Assembly: GCA_002393965.1 (NCBI GenBank)
Contig: DGSL01000027.1
Coordinates: 53,720-74,030, forward strand
Source: Bacteroidales bacterium UBA4363
GTDB taxonomy: Bacteria; Bacteroidota; Bacteroidia; Bacteroidales; Paludibacteraceae
Reading direction: 5' to 3'
Length of the DNA: 20,311 nt
Shown in pieces: positions 16,105 through 20,311 of this stretch (position 1 is the stretch's first letter; each line of letters begins with the position of its first letter). Under the pieces are notes generated by a model, which was given only the letters and a program-made list of their open reading frames with translations, was not told where the DNA came from and did no database searches. The position numbers and the translations under genes were made by a program.

Positions 16105-17274
16105 TCAGTTTGTTTCCAGTGCTTCATCATAGATGTTATTGAATTTGCGGGCTATGGCATCGTAGGAGTATTTCCGAGCGCGACTACGCAGTTGTTCCGG
16201 AGGGAAGTCCTGGTGGTGGTCCAACATCCAGTCTATCTTCTCCGTCAGGGCATCTACATCGCCCGGTTCGACAGTCACTCCGTTGAGGTGTTCTTCGTCT
16301 TCTTCCGCAATGCCGACGCGACTTGAAACCCAGGGTTTGCCGCACGCCATCGTTTCTTGCAGGACAATCGCCGCTGTCTCGTAGTTGGAGAAGAGCAGGA
16401 AGAAGTCGCTGCGGTCCATGTATTCCTTGACCTGGAGAGGTGTCTGTTCGCCCTTGAAGTCAAGGAGATCCATGAGTCGCAGTTCCTCCGCACGGGCTCG
16501 GATGGTCTGATAGTCGAATCCAGTCCCAATCAGGACCAGCCGGAAGTCCTCGCGCTTCTTCCTCAAGCGGCGGATAGCCTCAAGGATGCCGCTTACGTTC
16601 TTCGCCTTATCATAGAAACTGGAGACGTGCAGGATGGTCTTCCTGTCATTCGTCACAGGGGCAGGGACAGAGAAGAAGAAATCGTCGATTACATTCTCTA
16701 CCACCTCATAGCGGGCTTGAATGCCGCATGAACGCATAGCTCTTTCCAATACGGACGAAACGGGCATTACCTTACTGGCATGTCGGGCAACCAATTCGGT
16801 CGTGAATCGACGCAGCACCCCTCGGTATTCAATGGGCGTGGACAGGTAGCGTGTCCAGTGTTCGGTGATGACGTAGGGGATGTGGAGGATTTTTTTGGTC
16901 AGAAAGGCAATCACTCCCCAGCGTGTCAGTACGTTGACGTGAATGATGTCCGGACGTCCTTCCTTCCTGAATGCGGTACGCAACAGGCAGAATACGGCAG
17001 CGAGGAAAAACACGAGGTTGATCGCCTTGCGCAGTACCGGGAGGGTGGACGCATGGTAATAGAGCAGATACTCATGGACTCCTTCGTATTCGTTGGTCTC
17101 CAGATGGAGAGGGGAAAAGAGGGGAACGCTGACATCCGGACGCGTATAGACAACGCTGACATCGTTGTCTCTCGCCACGGCGGCAGCGTGCTTTCGCACG
17201 AACAATCCCATCATGTTGTCGTATCGATCCGGATACCAGACCGTTGTGAACAGTATTTTTCGCCTTTGTCGCAT
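16105..17274 (-). CDS. GT4-type glycosyltransferase
   Basis: A 389-residue retaining glycosyltransferase of the GT-B fold, probably transferring a sugar from a nucleotide donor during surface polysaccharide or glycolipid synthesis. The N-terminal half begins KILFTTVWYPD and has the MMGLFVRKHA acceptor-side loop (21-30); the C-terminal half has ILHVSSFYDKAKN (214-226), RLVLIGTG (245-252) and the E-x7-E donor motif (E299 and E307) within SNYETAAIVLQETMACGKP. The frame is open to 17469, but homology starts at ATG 17274, and the longer start would run into the porin promoter region. There is no neighbouring polysaccharide cluster in the window. The acceptor is unknown. Confidence 0.88.
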   Translation of the reverse strand: MRQRRKILFTTVWYPDRYDNMMGLFVRKHAAAVARDNDVSVVYTRPDVSVPLFSPLHLETNEYEGVHEYLLYYHASTLPVLRKAINLVFFLAAVFCLLRTAFRKEGRPDIIHVNVLTRWGVIAFLTKKILHIPYVITEHWTRYLSTPIEYRGVLRRFTTELVARHASKVMPVSSVLERAMRSCGIQARYEVVENVIDDFFFSVPAPVTNDRKTILHVSSFYDKAKNVSGILEAIRRLRKKREDFRLVLIGTGFDYQTIRARAEELRLMDLLDFKGEQTPLQVKEYMDRSDFFLLFSNYETAAIVLQETMACGKPWVSSRVGIAEEDEEHLNGVTVEPGDVDALTEKIDWMLDHHQDFPPEQLRSRARKYSYDAIARKFNNIYDEALETN

Positions 17275-17403
17275 GAGTCTGTCGGTACTCAAAATCCAAG
17301 ACCATAAAAATACAAAAAAAACGGTATGAAAGAAAGAGGGGCGTAATCTTTGAGACAGGGTGGGCGTCGCAGAATTGATCCCGTGTGGCATATCTGCAGA
17401 CAC

Positions 17404-17438
17404 TTTGTTTCTTATTCCTAAAAATAGTTTTACATTTG
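17404..17438 (+). promoter_or_regulatory. Promoter of the porin-symporter operon
   Basis: TACATTTG (17431-17438) matches the TAnnTTTG -7 box fully. TTTG at 17404-17407 is the nearest -33 candidate, with a spacer of 23 bases, somewhat long. Transcription would begin near 17445, about 27 bases before the ATG at 17472. Confidence 0.5.
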
Positions 17439-17471
17439 CACCGTTTTTCATTAAAAAGGATATCAGCAAAA

Positions 17472-18608
17472 ATGAAATACGGTAAAAAGAGTGTCTGTCT
17501 GTGGATCGCCTGCCTGTTGTCGTTGGCGAATGTCACCTCACAGACGACCGCAGAGAATGGGAAAGGGATAGTGACAAGCACAGTCAGCACGGAGTCATCA
17601 GAGCCGTCTTCAGCATCGGTTCCTGCGGATTTACAAGCTCTCTCAAAGGACCTTCTGACTCGTCTGAAGGTGCACGGATATGCACAGGGAGGGTTTACCT
17701 ACAACCATAGCGGAGGTAAGGACATGAACACGTTTGACATGAAGCGGGTGCTGTTCTGGGTTGACGGAAACATCACCGACCGCTGGTACTTCCTCTTCAT
17801 GCACGACTTCTCCAGTGTGGTGCAGGAGTACTATACTGATTACCGCCTTACGAACAAAAAATGGCTGACGGTACGCTTCGGACAGTTCAAGAACGGGCTT
17901 TCCTATGAGAATAAATTGTCCCCAACCTCAATGGAGGCGATCGATGTCTATTCAGAGGGAGTCACCTATCTGACCGGATGTGGAAGCGACCCCCTGCTGG
18001 GCGTGCAGTATGGCCGAGACCTCGGACTGGCACTTTTCGGAGAGACGCCTAACGGGAAACTCTATTATGAATTGGAGGTGATGAACGGACAGGGCATCAA
18101 CAAGAAGGACGGGAATCCCGAAAAGGACTTTATCGGACGCTTGGAGGTCCGCCCCATGAAGGGTCTCAACATCGTAGCTACGGGACAGCTGGGCAGGGGA
18201 CATGCCGTCAATACGTCTCTCTATAACCCGGACATAGCCATCGGTCAGAACTACCGACGTGACAGGTGGACTGCCGGTTTCGACTTCAAGTCGAAGCGGT
18301 TCAATGCACACGGTGAATACCTGGAAGGGAAAGACGGCGATGCCACGAGCCGAGGAACGTACATCACCTGCAATATCCCATTGGGACAGACGAAGTGTGA
18401 TCTGGTCGGTTCCTATGACTACTTCAATTTCAATACGGATCTGGGGATGGAACAGCACAAGGCTATTGCCGGATTCCAGTACTGGTTCTATGAGAAATGC
18501 CGTTTCCAGGTGCAGTATGTATATAAGAACGCATACGTGCAGGACGGAGTGTTCCGGCACGGGGCGAACCACGGCATTCTGTGTCAGATGCAGATCAGGG
18601 TTAACTAA
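17472..18608 (+). CDS. Outer-membrane porin, phosphate-selective porin O/P-like
   Basis: A 378-residue beta-barrel protein. ATG 17472 gives a clear signal peptide (KYGKK, then CLWIACLLSLA, cleavage probably near residue 24); the frame continues upstream only as non-homologous sequence. The body alternates polar and aromatic residues as barrel strands do: LKVHGYAQGGFTYN, WYFLFMHDFSS, LTVRFGQFKNGLSYEN and YYELEVMNGQG are typical of the OprO/OprP-like family. Charged pore residues cannot be assigned by eye, so phosphate specificity is not claimed. The sodium symporter gene begins 19 bases later, so the pair probably moves one solute class across both membranes. Confidence 0.82.
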   Translation: MKYGKKSVCLWIACLLSLANVTSQTTAENGKGIVTSTVSTESSEPSSASVPADLQALSKDLLTRLKVHGYAQGGFTYNHSGGKDMNTFDMKRVLFWVDGNITDRWYFLFMHDFSSVVQEYYTDYRLTNKKWLTVRFGQFKNGLSYENKLSPTSMEAIDVYSEGVTYLTGCGSDPLLGVQYGRDLGLALFGETPNGKLYYELEVMNGQGINKKDGNPEKDFIGRLEVRPMKGLNIVATGQLGRGHAVNTSLYNPDIAIGQNYRRDRWTAGFDFKSKRFNAHGEYLEGKDGDATSRGTYITCNIPLGQTKCDLVGSYDYFNFNTDLGMEQHKAIAGFQYWFYEKCRFQVQYVYKNAYVQDGVFRHGANHGILCQMQIRVN

Positions 18609-18627
18609 AACATAAAAGAAACAGAAG

Positions 18628-20184
18628 ATGGTAATCAAGATTCTCCTTACTGTTGTATTTCTCATCGTGACCGTATGGGTGGGGGTGTACTCCCGGAAGC
18701 AGGCCAAGAACGTGGACGGATTCGTCCTGGGAGGGCGGAATGTCGGCCCGTGGCTTTCGGCTTTCGCTTTCGGAACCAGTTATTTCTCGGCGGTGGTCTT
18801 TGTCGGCTACGCTGGGCAGTTCGGCTGGAAGTACGGTCTCTCCAGTTCGTGGATCGGTATTGGCAATGCCATCATCGGCTCGTTGCTGGCTTGGATCGTG
18901 CTGGGCCGACGGACCAAGCTCATGACACAGCATATCAAGTCGCGCACCATGCCGGACTTCTTCGGAACGCGATACGGAAATCAGGGACTGCGCATTGCGG
19001 CATCTGTCATCGCATTCGTATTCCTTATCCCCTATACAGCAGGGGTCTACAGCGGTATCTCCAAACTTTTCGACATGGGATTCCATATCCCGTACGAGTA
19101 CTGCATCATAATCATGGCCCTGCTTACCGCCGTCTATGTGATACTCGGCGGCTATAAGGCGACGGCTATCAACGACTTCATTCAGGGCCTCGTCATGCTG
19201 GGAGGCATCGTGACCGTCATTGCCGTTGTACTCAACAGTCAGGGAGGCTTGACAGAGGCTTTCCACAGGATGCAGGAGGCGCAGCCTACCGCTCATGATC
19301 TGGAGAGTCCGCTTTACCGTTATTTCCAGCCTGGCGACTTCGCTTCGCTATTCGGACCTAATGCCTTGAGTCTGCTTGGCGTCGTCGTGCTGACGTCGGT
19401 CGGCACATGGGGACTTCCGCAGATGGTCGGCAAGTTCTATTCCATCACCGACGAGAGTGCCATCAAACGCGGTACGGTCATCTCGACCGTGTTTGCCCTG
19501 ATTGTGGCAGGAGGATGCTACTTCCTCGGCGGATTCGGAAGACTCTTTGGCGAGCCGGCATGGAACGAGATGCGCAACAACTATAAATTCGACGATATCA
19601 TCCCTACGATGCTGAACACGGCAGTCACTTCCGATTTTCTTATCGGACTGGTCCTGGTGCTGGTCCTTTCGGCATCCATGTCCACGCTGGCCTCCCTGGT
19701 GCTGACCTCGTCATCGACCATGACCCTTGATATTATCTATCGTGACAAGCGTGCCGATGCTGACGAGGTGAAGGGAGGTGAGATTGACGATGAGGTGGCA
19801 GAGAAGAAGGAGCGCAGGAAGGTGGTCGTGATGAGGATGTTGATTCTCTTCTTCATTGTAATCTCCGTTCTCATCGCTCTTAACCCACCGACCTTTATCG
19901 CACAACTCATGGGTATCAGCTGGGGAGCCTTGGCAGGAGCATTCCTTGCACCGTTCCTTTTGGGTCTCTATTGGAAGGGGGTTACCCCTTATGCCGTGTG
20001 GGCTTGTTTCGTATGGGGAGTGGGCTTTACGATGTTGAATATGCTACTGGGTAACCCTATCAACCCTATTGACTGCGGAGCATTGGCAATGGTCGGAGGA
20101 TTTCCGGTCGTACTGTTGGTGAGCCTGTTTACAAAGAGATTGCCGAAGGCCAAGTTGGATGCCATCTGGAAGTGTTATAAGTAA
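18628..20184 (+). CDS. SSS-family sodium:solute symporter
   Basis: A 518-residue inner-membrane transporter of the sodium:solute symporter family (PutP, PanF, SglT relatives), importing a solute with Na+. About 13 membrane segments are seen. Family marks are GFVLGGRNVGPWLSAFAFGT (31-50) and GGYKATAINDFIQGLVM (174-190). A charged loop rich in Glu and Lys sits near residues 370-395 between helices. Second gene of the operon with the porin. The substrate is unknown; amino acids, carboxylates and sugars are all transported by relatives. Confidence 0.9.
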   Translation: MVIKILLTVVFLIVTVWVGVYSRKQAKNVDGFVLGGRNVGPWLSAFAFGTSYFSAVVFVGYAGQFGWKYGLSSSWIGIGNAIIGSLLAWIVLGRRTKLMTQHIKSRTMPDFFGTRYGNQGLRIAASVIAFVFLIPYTAGVYSGISKLFDMGFHIPYEYCIIIMALLTAVYVILGGYKATAINDFIQGLVMLGGIVTVIAVVLNSQGGLTEAFHRMQEAQPTAHDLESPLYRYFQPGDFASLFGPNALSLLGVVVLTSVGTWGLPQMVGKFYSITDESAIKRGTVISTVFALIVAGGCYFLGGFGRLFGEPAWNEMRNNYKFDDIIPTMLNTAVTSDFLIGLVLVLVLSASMSTLASLVLTSSSTMTLDIIYRDKRADADEVKGGEIDDEVAEKKERRKVVVMRMLILFFIVISVLIALNPPTFIAQLMGISWGALAGAFLAPFLLGLYWKGVTPYAVWACFVWGVGFTMLNMLLGNPINPIDCGALAMVGGFPVVLLVSLFTKRLPKAKLDAIWKCYK

Positions 20185-20220
20185 TAAGGGGCGACACTGT
20201 TATTCGGAAGAATAGTATAA

Positions 20221-20264
20221 AAAGGCAGACGGTTCATGTCATTCATGGCTGTCTGTTTTTTTTG
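20221..20264 (+). terminator. Terminator of the porin-symporter operon
   Basis: CAGACGG (20226-20232) pairs with CTGTCTG (20249-20255; one G-U pair) around a loop, followed by eight T. It lies 36 bases after the symporter stop. A small TATTC-GGAA-GAATA palindrome precedes it at about 20201-20214. Confidence 0.75.
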
Positions 20265-20311
20265 TCCTGTAGAGTTTGCGTTTGTCTTGTTTTACAAGAC
20301 ATTTTGGGCGG

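Overview
The window looks like a chromosomal segment from Bacteroidota, order Bacteroidales, probably a Prevotella-like genus. The signs are several promoters of the Bacteroidota type (TTTG, about 19-23 bases, TAnnTTTG), A-rich leaders without clear Shine-Dalgarno sites, a fused ResB/CcsA cytochrome c biogenesis protein, a DnaK tail ending in DFEEVK, and a DUF4143 ATPase. No rRNA, tRNA, CRISPR array, transposase or integrase gene was seen.

Left flank (1-6951). A gene-poor leader (1-431) carries small palindromes and two tandem, structurally matching RNA-like hairpin units. Then come ccsBA (heme export and attachment to c-type cytochromes), trmO (methylation of t6A37 in tRNA), a convergent POT-family peptide transporter, and dnaK with a strong terminator. 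Apart from the leader, base composition is moderate to GC-rich.

Accessory island (about 6950-16100), clearly AT-richer. The last 195 bases of dnaK plus its terminator (6753-6947) are present again at 11649-11843 with four mismatches. The segment from one copy to the next is 4,896 bases and holds a DUF4143/AAA ATPase, a broken NUDIX gene, a two-gene operon (unknown protein, then an agmatine-deiminase-like enzyme fused to Sel1 repeats), and the tail of a DUF2075 helicase-like gene cut off at the dnaK copy. To its right lie a winged-helix C-terminal remnant, an intact NUDIX hydrolase, and a 1,057-residue PLD-helicase-DUF3427 protein. The layout suggests a defence-type hotspot behind dnaK, in which a 4.9 kb unit entered by recombination through a second dnaK tail.

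Right flank (16105-20311). A GT4-type glycosyltransferase is divergent from a likely operon of a phosphate-selective-porin-like outer-membrane protein and an SSS-family sodium:solute symporter, ending in a terminator.

The best candidate for an undescribed system is the translationally coupled pair at 8774-11265 (unknown protein plus deiminase-Sel1 fusion). It has its own promoter and sits in a recombining, relic-rich island where a NUDIX module follows two unrelated cassettes.
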